A DNA stretch of 64,000 bases, taken from positions 186,001 to 250,000 of the forward strand of contig NZ_CP117267.1 of assembly GCF_007000325.2 (NCBI RefSeq), in the 5' to 3' direction. Position numbers and translations under genes: made by a program. Source of the stretch: Rhizobium rhododendri (GTDB lineage Bacteria; Pseudomonadota; Alphaproteobacteria; Rhizobiales; Rhizobiaceae). Shown here in pieces: positions 36,488 to 44,930 of this stretch (its first letter is position 1; each line of letters starts with the position of its first letter). The notes under the pieces were generated by a model that was not told the origin of the DNA, made no database searches, and was given only the letters and a program-made list of their open reading frames with translations.

Positions 36488-37408
36488 ATGACGAGCATCA
36501 ACACCAATAATGCTGCGATGGCAGCCCTTTCCACATTGCGTGGAATCAACAGCAGTCTCCAGTCGACCCAGAGCGCTGTCTCTTCGGGCCTGCGTATTTC
36601 CAACGCTTCCCAGAACGCAGCCTATTGGTCGATTGCAACCACAATGAAGTCGGATATCGGCGCGATCGGCGCAGTATCGGACGCCCTCGGTCTGGGTGCT
36701 GCCAAGGTCGACACGGCCTACACGGCGATGGATAGCGCCATCGACATCGTCGGCCAGATCAAGAACAAGCTCGTCACAGCCAAGGAAGGCAGTGTCGACA
36801 AGGCAAAGGTCCAGGAAGAACTCGGCCAGCTTCAGGCGCAATTGAAGAGCGTCGCCGAATCGGCCTCCTTCAACGGTGCAAACTGGGTTGTTGCCGCCTC
36901 CGGCGGTTCTGCTTCGGTCGTCTCCTCCTTCGTGCGCAACGGTTCGGGCGGCGTCGCTGTCACAGAGTCCTCCTACTCGTTCAACACAGGGTCGCAGGGC
37001 AACGTGTTGTTCGGCGTCAACAGTAGCGGCGAAGCCGAAACCAGCTCCGGCATTCTGGGCACGACCGAACACATCGGCTCCTCGGACTTCTCCGTTTACA
37101 GCCTCGATATCCGCGGCATGACGGGTTCCGGCATCGACAGCTCGATGAACATGGTGGAATCTGCCCTGCAGGCCATGACCACTGCTGCTGCCCAGCTCGG
37201 TTCGCTGTCCAGCCGTATCGACCTCCAGACGACGTTCGCCTCGTCGCTGAGCGATGCCATCACCTCGGGTGTCGGCAAGCTCGTCGATGCCAACATGGAA
37301 CAGGAATCGAGCAAGCTCTCGGCGCTGCAGACGCAGCAGCAGCTGGCGGTCCAGTCGCTGTCGATTGCCAACTCCTCTTCGCAGAACATCCTGTCGCTGT
37401 TCAAGTAA
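36488..37408 (+). CDS. Flagellin (third of five tandem copies)
   Basis: The 306-residue paralogue of FlaA/FlaB has conserved ends (MTSINTNNAAMAALSTLRGI; IANSSSQNILSLFK) and variable centre (about 150-215). The start is the ATG at 36488; an in-frame ATG at 36449 is part of the leader. I do not assign a letter, because flagellin naming differs among rhizobia. It is probably a secondary filament subunit. Confidence 0.94.
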   Translation: MTSINTNNAAMAALSTLRGINSSLQSTQSAVSSGLRISNASQNAAYWSIATTMKSDIGAIGAVSDALGLGAAKVDTAYTAMDSAIDIVGQIKNKLVTAKEGSVDKAKVQEELGQLQAQLKSVAESASFNGANWVVAASGGSASVVSSFVRNGSGGVAVTESSYSFNTGSQGNVLFGVNSSGEAETSSGILGTTEHIGSSDFSVYSLDIRGMTGSGIDSSMNMVESALQAMTTAAAQLGSLSSRIDLQTTFASSLSDAITSGVGKLVDANMEQESSKLSALQTQQQLAVQSLSIANSSSQNILSLFK

Positions 37409-37441
37409 GCGTACGCCTTACTACATAAGCCGATCACTGAG

Positions 37442-37471
37442 CCGCGCCCCAAGGGGCGCGGTTTTATTTTT
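37442..37471 (+). terminator. Terminator after third flagellin
   Basis: CCGCGCCCC and GGGGCGCGG form a strong GC stem, followed by TTTTATTTTT. It is the same location as the terminators after flaA and flaB but with a diverged loop. Confidence 0.88.
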
Positions 37472-37518
37472 ACGATACATAAAAAAGGCCAGAGTTAACG
37501 ATCTGTTAACCAAATTTG

Positions 37519-37585
37519 TGTCATCTCGAGCTAACGCAACGGTTGGTTAACCTGTCCTAATGGTCTGTTAACAGGCATGACGCCG
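37519..37585 (+). promoter_or_regulatory. Conserved promoter block upstream of fourth flagellin
   Basis: TGTCATCT at 37519, AACGG, GTTAACC, a second GTTAAC and GGCATGACG at 37574 (55 bases from first to last element) repeat the arrangement before flaB and the third flagellin. Confidence 0.55.
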
Positions 37586-37610
37586 GTCTCCGTTCCCGGC
37601 CCTTCCGGAA

Positions 37611-37642
37611 TGTCCCTTCTAATTCACGCCGATCAAGGGGCA
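37611..37642 (+). promoter_or_regulatory. Flagellin leader hairpin before fourth flagellin
   Basis: TGTCCCTT (37611-37618) pairs with AAGGGGCA (37635-37642), with a 16-base loop. The 3' arm is the Shine-Dalgarno of the ATG at 37650. The leader ATG at 37610 is out of frame with the flagellin here, unlike in the three other genes, so the leader's conserved function is not coding. Confidence 0.6.
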
Positions 37643-37649
37643 CCTCGAC

Positions 37650-38570
37650 ATGACCAGCATTCTTACCAACGTTCCAGCCATGTCTGCATTGCAGACACTG
37701 CGCAGCATCAATACCAACCTGCAGGACACGCAGAGCCGGGTATCTTCCGGATATCGCGTCGGTAAGGCTTCGGACAATGCGGCCTACTGGTCGATTGCGA
37801 CCACGATGCGCTCCGACAACAGCGCCCTTTCAGCTGTCTCCGACGCCCTTGGCCTTGGCGCCGCGAAAGTCGATACAGCCTACACGGCTATGGATAGCGC
37901 CATCGAGGTGGTCCAGAACATCAAGAACAAGCTCGTCACCGCCAAGGAAGGCAGCGTCGACAAGAAGGATGTCCAGGAAGAAATCTCCCAGCTCCAGCAG
38001 CAATTGGAAAGCGTTGCCGAGTCCGCGTCCTTCTCCGGCCAGAACTGGATGATCGCTTCAGACGGTGCCTCAGCCTCGGTCGTATCGTCGTTCGTGCGCA
38101 CCAGCACCGGCGGTGTCGCGGTCAACAGCACCAGCTATCGCTTCAATGCCAGCTCGCAGGGCAATGTCCTGTTCGGCTCCAACGCCTACGGAGAGGTCAA
38201 CACCTCCAGCGGCATCATCGGCAGCGGCTCCCTTTTTGGCGCGACGACATTTTCTGTCTACAGCCTCGATATCAAGGGCATGACCTCCGGACAGGTCGAC
38301 AAGGCCCTGACCATGGTCGAATCAGCGCTGCAGGCGATGACCACAGCGGCATCGCAACTGGGCTCGCTTGCCAATCGCATTGATCTGCAGACGAACTTTG
38401 TCTCGGCGCTGGGCGACACGATCGATGCCGGCGTCGGCAAGCTCGTCGATGCCAATATGGAAGAGGAATCGAGCAAGCTGACTGCCCTGCAAACCCAGCA
38501 GCAGCTCGCCATCCAGTCCCTGTCCATCGCCAACAGCAGCGCCCAGAACGTCCTGTCGCTGTTCAAATAA
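37650..38570 (+). CDS. Flagellin (fourth of five tandem copies)
   Basis: The 306-residue flagellin is somewhat more diverged than the first three (MTSILTNVPAMSALQTLRSI; IANSSAQNVLSLFK), with the same length and short central region. It is preceded by its own promoter block and leader hairpin. Only a weak 5-bp hairpin without T-run (CCGCC/GGCGG near 38574-38587) follows. Confidence 0.94.
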   Translation: MTSILTNVPAMSALQTLRSINTNLQDTQSRVSSGYRVGKASDNAAYWSIATTMRSDNSALSAVSDALGLGAAKVDTAYTAMDSAIEVVQNIKNKLVTAKEGSVDKKDVQEEISQLQQQLESVAESASFSGQNWMIASDGASASVVSSFVRTSTGGVAVNSTSYRFNASSQGNVLFGSNAYGEVNTSSGIIGSGSLFGATTFSVYSLDIKGMTSGQVDKALTMVESALQAMTTAASQLGSLANRIDLQTNFVSALGDTIDAGVGKLVDANMEEESSKLTALQTQQQLAIQSLSIANSSAQNVLSLFK

Positions 38571-38806
38571 CGGCCCGCCATCCGGCGGTCTCAGAGGCCA
38601 AGCCTTGAGTGTAGCTTGCGCGGCAATTGCTAAGGTCGATTTAGCGCTTGCCGCGTGGCTTCATCGCTTGTTAATGATAATACGCAGCAGTTTGTTGCAA
38701 GCGACAGGCCGAGCCGGAGAACATCCGCGCAGGCTGGCATGAAGCCGAAAAGTCGCCGCCGGTCAGCCCGGCCTGGCACCTTCACACACATCGCGGGCAT
38801 CATTCC

Positions 38807-39781
38807 ATGAGCAGCTTGACCACGAACGCTTTTGCGCTTGGCGCACTCACTGTCTTGCGCGGTGTCAACAAGGACCTGAGCACGGCCCAGCAGCAGGTGT
38901 CGTCCGGCTACCGTATCGGCTCTGCCGCTGACGATCCGTCCTACTGGTCGATGTCCATGACGATGAAGTCGGACAGCTCGAGCCTGAAGACCATCGGCGA
39001 CGCGATGTCGCTTGGCGCCAGCAAGGTCGACACCGCCTACACCGCGATGACCTCGGTGATCGACGTGCTCACGGAGATCCAGGCAAAGCTCGTCAGCGCG
39101 AGCGAGACGGGTGTCGACAAGGACAAGCTCAATACGGATATCCAGGCACTCAAGGCGCAGTTGCAATCCACCGTCGAATCCGCGTCCTTTGCCGGTTCGA
39201 ACTGGCTGTACAATTCGCAAGGGGTCGCCGACACGAGCCAGTCGGTCATCAGCAATTTCGTTCGCGGTACCTCAGGCCAGGTCACGCTCAACACGATCGA
39301 CTACGATTCCTCGCAGTCCCTGATGATCGATACGGCCGATCCCAGCCGCGGCTTGCTCACCAAGACCGTCGATGCCAACAGCATCGCTTCCGACGGCACA
39401 GGCACGGCCCGCAATTACTATCTTCTGGCGCCGGCAGGCTCGACAGGGACGTCTGGAGGCACGGAAATCTCGCTGAGCGCCGCCACGACGTCCGGCCAGG
39501 TGACCGACATGCTAAATGTCACGCATTCGCTGCTGACGGCAGCAACGTCTGCGGCATCGAACATGGGCGTCACCAAGGCGCGCATCGACAGCCAGACGAC
39601 CTTCGTTGCGGGTCTTCAGGACGCCATCGACACCAGTGTCGGCGACCTCGTGGATACCAACATGGAAGAGGCCTCGGCGCGCGTCACGTCTCTGACGACA
39701 GCCCAGCAACTGGGCGTCCAGTCGCTTTCCATTGCAAACACGATGGCCAGCAAGATCCTGGTCTTGCTGCAGAACGGCTGA
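38807..39781 (+). CDS. Divergent flagellin (fifth copy)
   Basis: The 324-residue flagellin has weaker similarity to the others: MSSLTTNAFALGALTVLRGV at the N-terminus, LTTAQQLGVQSLSIANTMAS at the C-terminus, and a longer, different centre. Its upstream region shares only GGCATGAAGCCG with flaA and has neither the Shine-Dalgarno hairpin nor the TGTCATCT block. No good ribosome-binding site is visible before the ATG. It is probably a minor or position-specific filament subunit with separate control. Confidence 0.92.
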   Translation: MSSLTTNAFALGALTVLRGVNKDLSTAQQQVSSGYRIGSAADDPSYWSMSMTMKSDSSSLKTIGDAMSLGASKVDTAYTAMTSVIDVLTEIQAKLVSASETGVDKDKLNTDIQALKAQLQSTVESASFAGSNWLYNSQGVADTSQSVISNFVRGTSGQVTLNTIDYDSSQSLMIDTADPSRGLLTKTVDANSIASDGTGTARNYYLLAPAGSTGTSGGTEISLSAATTSGQVTDMLNVTHSLLTAATSAASNMGVTKARIDSQTTFVAGLQDAIDTSVGDLVDTNMEEASARVTSLTTAQQLGVQSLSIANTMASKILVLLQNG

Positions 39782-39926
39782 GGGTCGATCGAACGGGCCG
39801 GGTGGCATCATTCACCTTCGCACAAGTTTGAACTCCTACTTTCCCGTCATCGGGTACGAACCTGTCGATCGAACGACTGGGCGTGCCGGACGGAATTTGC
39901 AGTCGCTTGACGGAACCGGAAGCGGA

Positions 39927-40022
39927 ATGATCAACGTGTTGAACACCAAAGTCCCACCGACGGCGCCAGCCGCCGCACGTCTGAAGACGGTTTTCCGGCA
40001 GGCATTCGGGGTAGCATCATGA
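39927..40022 (+). CDS. Putative 31-residue leader ORF before the FliH-like gene
   Basis: A short frame from ATG 39927 (MINVLNTKVPPTAPAAARLK, then TVFRQAFGVAS) ends in TGA that overlaps the next ATG (ATGA at 40019). Purine-rich CGGAAGCGGA precedes the start. The overlap matches the coupling style used throughout the cluster, which supports real translation, but no homologue is known to me. Confidence 0.4.
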   Translation: MINVLNTKVPPTAPAAARLKTVFRQAFGVAS

Positions 40023-40666
40023 CCCGGATGCTATCGCGTTACCTGAAGGACTTCGGTGCGGAGCAGCCGGCCCCGGCAGCCGCCCCGGCGCCGGTGCTCA
40101 GAAGCATGCCTTTCGAAGACACCATGATCTTTCCGGAACCGGAAGAACTACCGGTGGTCGATCTCGCGGCCGAGCGTCGCGAAGCCTATGCCGAAGGCCA
40201 CGAGGCTGCCACGCTTTCGTTGTCCGAGGCGCACCAGGAGGAACTGGACGCGATCATGCTCGCCCATGAAGCGGCGCTGGAAGAATTGAAACAGAAATTT
40301 GAAACCGAAGCGGTGGAGCGCATCGCCGAGAATTTCAAGCAGATGGCGACTGCAATCGGTCTCGCCGTCAGTGCCGAGGTTGCTCGCGCGCTATCGCCGA
40401 TCCTCACCGAAACGCTCACGCAGAAGGCAATCGACGAACTCGCAAGCCGCGTCACGGCGGCGGTTCTCGACGGCGCTGTGGGCCCGATTGCCGTTAGTGG
40501 ACGGCGCGTCATGTTCGACAGCCTTGCCGCCAAGATCGATCCGGACGGCGTGCTTCTGACCTTCGTCGAGGCGCAGGACGTCGACCTCTGCGTTACCATT
40601 GGCGACGCCGTGCTCGTGACCCGCATGTCGGCCTGGGCCGATAGCCTGAGGAACGTCCTTTCATGA
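40019..40666 (+). CDS. FliH-like flagellar export regulator (candidate)
   Basis: The 215-residue soluble protein has a Pro/Ala-rich N-terminus, a long charged helix at about 50-105 (ERREAYAEGHEAATLSLSEA; HEAALEELKQKFETEAVERI) and a globular C-terminus (about 110-215, with FVEAQDVDLCVTIGDAVL). This layout and the EAYAEGHEAA stretch resemble FliH, the stator-like partner of FliI, which is otherwise missing from the window. It overlaps motB by 4 bases. The equivalent gene in S. meliloti (SMc03041, from memory) is unnamed. Identification is by architecture and position only. Confidence 0.65.
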   Translation: MTRMLSRYLKDFGAEQPAPAAAPAPVLRSMPFEDTMIFPEPEELPVVDLAAERREAYAEGHEAATLSLSEAHQEELDAIMLAHEAALEELKQKFETEAVERIAENFKQMATAIGLAVSAEVARALSPILTETLTQKAIDELASRVTAAVLDGAVGPIAVSGRRVMFDSLAAKIDPDGVLLTFVEAQDVDLCVTIGDAVLVTRMSAWADSLRNVLS

Positions 40667-42030
40667 GCGACGCTGAAAATCACCACAACGGCAAGAATGA
40701 AATCATCATCATCAAGCGGCACGGCGGCGGCGACCACGAGGGTGGCCACGGCGGTGCCTGGAAGATCGCTTATGCCGACTTCATGACCGCTCTGATGGCC
40801 TTCTTCCTGGTGATGTGGCTGGTCAATGCATCGAATGCGGAAACCAAGGCGTCCGTTGCGTCCTATTTCAATCCCATCAAGCTTGCCGATACCAAGCCCA
40901 CCGAAAAAGGCCTTAAAAAGCCTGTGGACGCGGCGGAAGGTGAGCAGAAGCAAGAAAAATCCAAGGAAAACTCCGACCAGCAGACCAATGGCGCCTCGGC
41001 CGCTTCCGGCGAGGACCAGACGTCGACGGCTGGCGACCAGACCAATTATTCCGAAGCCGATTTCTTCGAGAACCCCTATTCGGTTCTGTCGGAAATCGCC
41101 CAAGAGGTGGGTCAGCAGGCCAATGTCAGCGCCAAGGGCGATGGCGGTGCCAGCACCTCCGGTCCGGCAACCGGCGCCGATGGCGGCAAGGCCTACCGAG
41201 ATCCCTTCGATCCCGATTTCTGGACAAAGCAGGTGAAGGTTACTCCTAGCTCCAAACCGGACGGCGGCGAAGCCAGCAAGACGGACGACGAGCCAAAGGG
41301 CGAGGTGGTTGCCATGGCAAAGGCCACCGCGTCCGATAACGGTCCGGTATCCGACAAGCCGCAAATACCCGAGACGCAGGCCTCTGCCAGCGATCAGGCG
41401 CAGCAACCGCCGCCCACCAATCCGCCGATTCCCGAAAAGATGCCGGAGGGTATGCAGAAGCCGATGGATGCTGCCGAGAAAGCAGCAGCCGATGCTGCGC
41501 AGGCTGCAGAGGCCGCTGCAGAAAAGGCTGCCGATGCGGCAAAGCCCGCATCGACCGCCGCCGAGACGCAGGATGCCAAGACGCTGCAGGCGACGATCCA
41601 GAAGGAGATCGGTGGCGTCGCCGGGAAACTCGCCGAAGGTCTGGTCGTCACACCGGCCGAGGGTGGGTTGCTGGTGACCATTTCGGACCAGAGCAACGAT
41701 CCGATGTTCAATATCGGCTCAGCCGTGCCGCGCAAGGAGATGGTTCTGGCAATGGCGAAGATCGGCAAGATCCTTGCTGACCGCCCCGGCGCCATTGTGC
41801 TGCGCGGACACACCGACGGCCGGCAGTACAAAGCTGGCGAGAGCGACAACTGGCGCCTGTCGCTGGACCGCGCCCAGAGCGCCTATTACATGCTCGTCCA
41901 CGGCGGCCTTGATGAGAAACGCATTTCGCAGGTCTCAGGCTTCGCAGACCGTCGCCTGAAGATGCCAGAGGACCCGTTCAACAACGCCAATCGTCGTATC
42001 GAGATCCTGGTTCAGGGGAGCCAGGGATAG
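40663..42030 (+). CDS. motB: Stator protein MotB (proton-binding, peptidoglycan-anchored)
   Basis: The 455-residue protein has a single TM helix with the essential proton-carrying Asp39 (IAYADFMTALMAFFLVMWLV). A very long low-complexity Ala/Lys/Asp-rich linker (about 85-310) follows. The C-terminal OmpA-like peptidoglycan-binding domain contains IVLRGHTDGRQY and NNANRRIEILV. The linker is longer than in enteric MotB (308 residues), as in rhizobia, where MotC acts with it. It overlaps the FliH-like gene by 4 bases. Confidence 0.95.
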   Translation: MSDAENHHNGKNEIIIIKRHGGGDHEGGHGGAWKIAYADFMTALMAFFLVMWLVNASNAETKASVASYFNPIKLADTKPTEKGLKKPVDAAEGEQKQEKSKENSDQQTNGASAASGEDQTSTAGDQTNYSEADFFENPYSVLSEIAQEVGQQANVSAKGDGGASTSGPATGADGGKAYRDPFDPDFWTKQVKVTPSSKPDGGEASKTDDEPKGEVVAMAKATASDNGPVSDKPQIPETQASASDQAQQPPPTNPPIPEKMPEGMQKPMDAAEKAAADAAQAAEAAAEKAADAAKPASTAAETQDAKTLQATIQKEIGGVAGKLAEGLVVTPAEGGLLVTISDQSNDPMFNIGSAVPRKEMVLAMAKIGKILADRPGAIVLRGHTDGRQYKAGESDNWRLSLDRAQSAYYMLVHGGLDEKRISQVSGFADRRLKMPEDPFNNANRRIEILVQGSQG

Positions 42031-42033
42031 TTC

Positions 42034-43335
42034 ATGGCGCGCAGCAAGCATCGATACGGGCTGACGCTCACCCTGGCTCTCGGCGCGTTGTTGCCGGGAG
42101 TAGGGCATGCCGACGACAAGGATCTGGCGCCCCACAAGATGCTGAGATCCCTGCAGTTCGTGCAGGATTCGGTGGTGCTCGGCGATCACTCTGCCGAGGA
42201 GATGCAGCGCTTCATGTTGTCCACCATCGACGATCGCCTGCGATCTGCCGACAGGTCCGTCTTCGAGGATGTCCGCAATGTCGATGCGGCGCTGGTGTAT
42301 ACGATGAGCGGCGGTAATCCGGACACTCTGGAATTTTTGATGGCACGGGATGTCGACGGTCATTTCGACAACCGCGTCGCGGATGTCCTGCGCAAATACC
42401 TGAGTGGCAAAGGCCTTCTCATCGTCAAGACGCTGGCCGACACGGCCAAGGAATATCGCGACAAGAAGATCGGTCCCTACCTGTCGCTGGTCGCAGCCAA
42501 TGTCATGAGCGCCAAGGACCCCAAGGCTGCTCTCAAGCTCTATGACTGGGCGCGCCTGACGAGCCCCGGGACAATCGTCGAAGAGGCGGCCCTCAGGCGC
42601 TCGATGGCTTTGTCGACCGAGGCAAAGATGGTTCCGCAAAGCCTTACCTACTCGCAGCTCTACGCCCGCCGCTTCCTGCATTCGCCCTATGCCAGCCAGT
42701 TTGCCGATCTCTTCGTAAAGCTCGTGGTCGATCACAACACCGAGATTAAGCCGGAGGACATAATCGATATCCTCTCCTTCATGGACGGGGCGCGAAAGCG
42801 TGAGGTTTATCTTCGTATCGCCAGGAGCGCGACTATTGCCGGCAAGAACGATCTAGCCCGGATGGCATCGGCCCAGGCGGCGGCTATTCCGAGCGATGGC
42901 GGCGACTCGTTCAACCAGCTTGCCAACTTCTACGGTGGCGTCGCCAATGTCTCGACGGACAAGGCTGACGCCGCGGCCCACGATATCAACGAAATTCCAG
43001 AGGGCGAGTTGAACGCCAGGGACCGGGCGCTGCGCGACGCTGCGAAGACGGTCGCCGACGCGGTGACGCGGCTTCCCGAGCCGCAAAGCCTGACGCAAGC
43101 TTCACGCACTAAGCCTGCTAACGGAGAGACCCGACACGATGGAGCCGCAAGCGTCGAGACGCTAGGGACGAAAAGTCCCGCTGCGGCGGCTGTCGGGCAA
43201 GGAGCCGCCGCAAGCGCGGCTCAACCCCATGATGGAGGGGGGCAGGATGCCGACTCTTCGTTCACCACATTCGTGACATCAAGCCAATCGAAGCTCGACG
43301 CGCTTGACGGACTTTTGAAGCAGGAAGGCAATTGA
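42034..43335 (+). CDS. motC: Periplasmic motor protein MotC
   Basis: This 433-residue protein has a signal peptide (about 1-25, ending GHA) and a mainly helical body. The C-terminal tail is low in complexity and Ala-rich. In S. meliloti MotC binds the periplasmic part of MotB and is needed for rotation; it depends on MotE for folding. The family is found only in alphaproteobacteria. It lies 3 bases after motB. Confidence 0.9.
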   Translation: MARSKHRYGLTLTLALGALLPGVGHADDKDLAPHKMLRSLQFVQDSVVLGDHSAEEMQRFMLSTIDDRLRSADRSVFEDVRNVDAALVYTMSGGNPDTLEFLMARDVDGHFDNRVADVLRKYLSGKGLLIVKTLADTAKEYRDKKIGPYLSLVAANVMSAKDPKAALKLYDWARLTSPGTIVEEAALRRSMALSTEAKMVPQSLTYSQLYARRFLHSPYASQFADLFVKLVVDHNTEIKPEDIIDILSFMDGARKREVYLRIARSATIAGKNDLARMASAQAAAIPSDGGDSFNQLANFYGGVANVSTDKADAAAHDINEIPEGELNARDRALRDAAKTVADAVTRLPEPQSLTQASRTKPANGETRHDGAASVETLGTKSPAAAAVGQGAAASAAQPHDGGGQDADSSFTTFVTSSQSKLDALDGLLKQEGN

Positions 43336-43337
43336 CC

Positions 43338-44930
43338 ATGGCCGGTATCGGTATCACCAGCGCTTCCGCCGGGTCTGATGTCGTTTCTCTTTCAAAAAGC
43401 AGCAGCCGGAGCAAGGGCTCGGGTAGCGATTCCCAGCGGTTCCAGGATGCGCTCAGCAGCTCCGGAAACAGCACGGATGCGAATGCCGCGTCTAAGCGCA
43501 GCACTGCCGATACAAATTCGGTCGACACGACCGCTTCTGAGCCCGATACCGGCAAGGCAACAGGCGAGACCCTGCTTCAAGCCAGCAACTCGGCCACTGG
43601 GTCGGCCACCCCGGCGCCAGTCGGCGACGGCACGTTGCTTCCCGTACCTCCGGTCGCGCCACCCGTGCCCGGCGCCCCCCTCGTTTCGCTGCCCGCTGCC
43701 CCGGTGGCCGTGCCCGCTGCCCTCGCTCTTGTCGTCCCTGCAGATGATGGTGCTGCGGTGAAATTGCCAGCCGCCGATATCGCCCAGCAGCTGGCCGATG
43801 TCGTTGCCGGCGCGGCGACAGGCGAGCCAGCCACACCCGTCAAAGGCGATCTTCCCGGCGTCAAGGGCAGCAAAAGCGGCGCTGCCGCCGACGATAGCAA
43901 GGACGCCGATGCCAATGCATCCGACCCCAATGCCGCCAGCGGTGCCGTGACCGACGTGCTGTCGCTGCTCGGAGCCGGTTTGTCGGCCGCTGCCATCCCC
44001 GCGCAGACCTCCGCCAGCGTCCTTGCCGCAGCCGGGCAGCTCCACACCGGCAATGGCAAGATCGATCCCGGCGCGGCCTCTGTTGCAAATGCGCTTCCGG
44101 CCGACGCCGCGGACGACAGCGGCGACGCCGTTGCCGTGGGCATGGCCATGCTGGCGCCGTCAATGGGCAGCGCTGGCCAGGGCAATGCCGTTGCCGGCAC
44201 ATCTACCGACGGTGACGCCCCCGTAACGTTTAACGTCGACCGGGCGAGTGGCAAGGTACAGTCGCTGGATCTCTCTGCGAGCCGGAATGCCGACGATACG
44301 CCTCAGCTCGACATCAAATCGGCAAGCGGCGACACCGGGGCCACCGTTACGGTCCTCGACTCCCGACGTTTCGTCGGCCTCGCCGATGGCTCGAATTCGG
44401 CACTGGTTGCCAATTCGCTGACGGGCAACAAGGACTGGGCAGCGGCCATGCAGCCCAATGCGGCGCTGACCGGAGCATCGGCGACGACCAGTGCCAGCAA
44501 AGTCATGAACACTCTGAAAATTCAGATGAATCCGGATAATCTCGGGATCGTCACCGCGACCATGCGGCTTTCGGGCGAGCAGCTTTCCGTCGATCTCAAG
44601 GTCCATTCTGCCGAGGCCTACAGGCAGCTCAGCAACGACCAGAGCGCGATGATCGATTCACTGCGCCAGCAGGGCTACAGCGTCGATCGCATGACCGTGA
44701 CCTACACCGCGCCGGACACATCGAGCAACAACCAGCAGAGCCCCCAGGGCCAGCAGCAGCAACAACCCGGCACAAGCCAGGGGCAGGGCAGCGATGGCCA
44801 GGCTCGCAGACAGAATTCAGGACGACAGGCCGGTGATCAAGATGGTATCTCGCGCGCAGGCAACGTGGGTACGGACGATAGCGTTGCTGGCAGTGCTCAG
44901 CGGGCTCGTGCCGGGGGCGTCTATCTCTGA
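43338..44930 (+). CDS. fliK: Hook-length control protein FliK (formerly MotD)
   Basis: The 530-residue export substrate is Ala/Ser/Asp-rich and disordered up to about residue 380, then has a Flg_hook domain at about 385-465 (LKIQMNPDNLGIVTATMRLS; GYSVDRMTVTYTAP) and a Gln-rich tail. It measures hook length and triggers the FlhB switch. The ATG at 43338 follows AGGAAGG; a TTG at 43332 overlapping the motC stop is an alternative. The gene was first named motD in rhizobia. Confidence 0.88.
   Translation: MAGIGITSASAGSDVVSLSKSSSRSKGSGSDSQRFQDALSSSGNSTDANAASKRSTADTNSVDTTASEPDTGKATGETLLQASNSATGSATPAPVGDGTLLPVPPVAPPVPGAPLVSLPAAPVAVPAALALVVPADDGAAVKLPAADIAQQLADVVAGAATGEPATPVKGDLPGVKGSKSGAAADDSKDADANASDPNAASGAVTDVLSLLGAGLSAAAIPAQTSASVLAAAGQLHTGNGKIDPGAASVANALPADAADDSGDAVAVGMAMLAPSMGSAGQGNAVAGTSTDGDAPVTFNVDRASGKVQSLDLSASRNADDTPQLDIKSASGDTGATVTVLDSRRFVGLADGSNSALVANSLTGNKDWAAAMQPNAALTGASATTSASKVMNTLKIQMNPDNLGIVTATMRLSGEQLSVDLKVHSAEAYRQLSNDQSAMIDSLRQQGYSVDRMTVTYTAPDTSSNNQQSPQGQQQQQPGTSQGQGSDGQARRQNSGRQAGDQDGISRAGNVGTDDSVAGSAQRARAGGVYL

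Noticed and set aside
34137..38570. The flagellin repeats as a mobile or CRISPR-like repeat array
   Set aside because: The repeats are full coding genes with own promoters and terminators, best explained by tandem gene duplication.
38774..38790. Sigma-54-like TGGCAC before the fifth flagellin
   Set aside because: The -12 element TTGC is missing at the required distance, and rhizobial flagellar genes are not known to use sigma-54.
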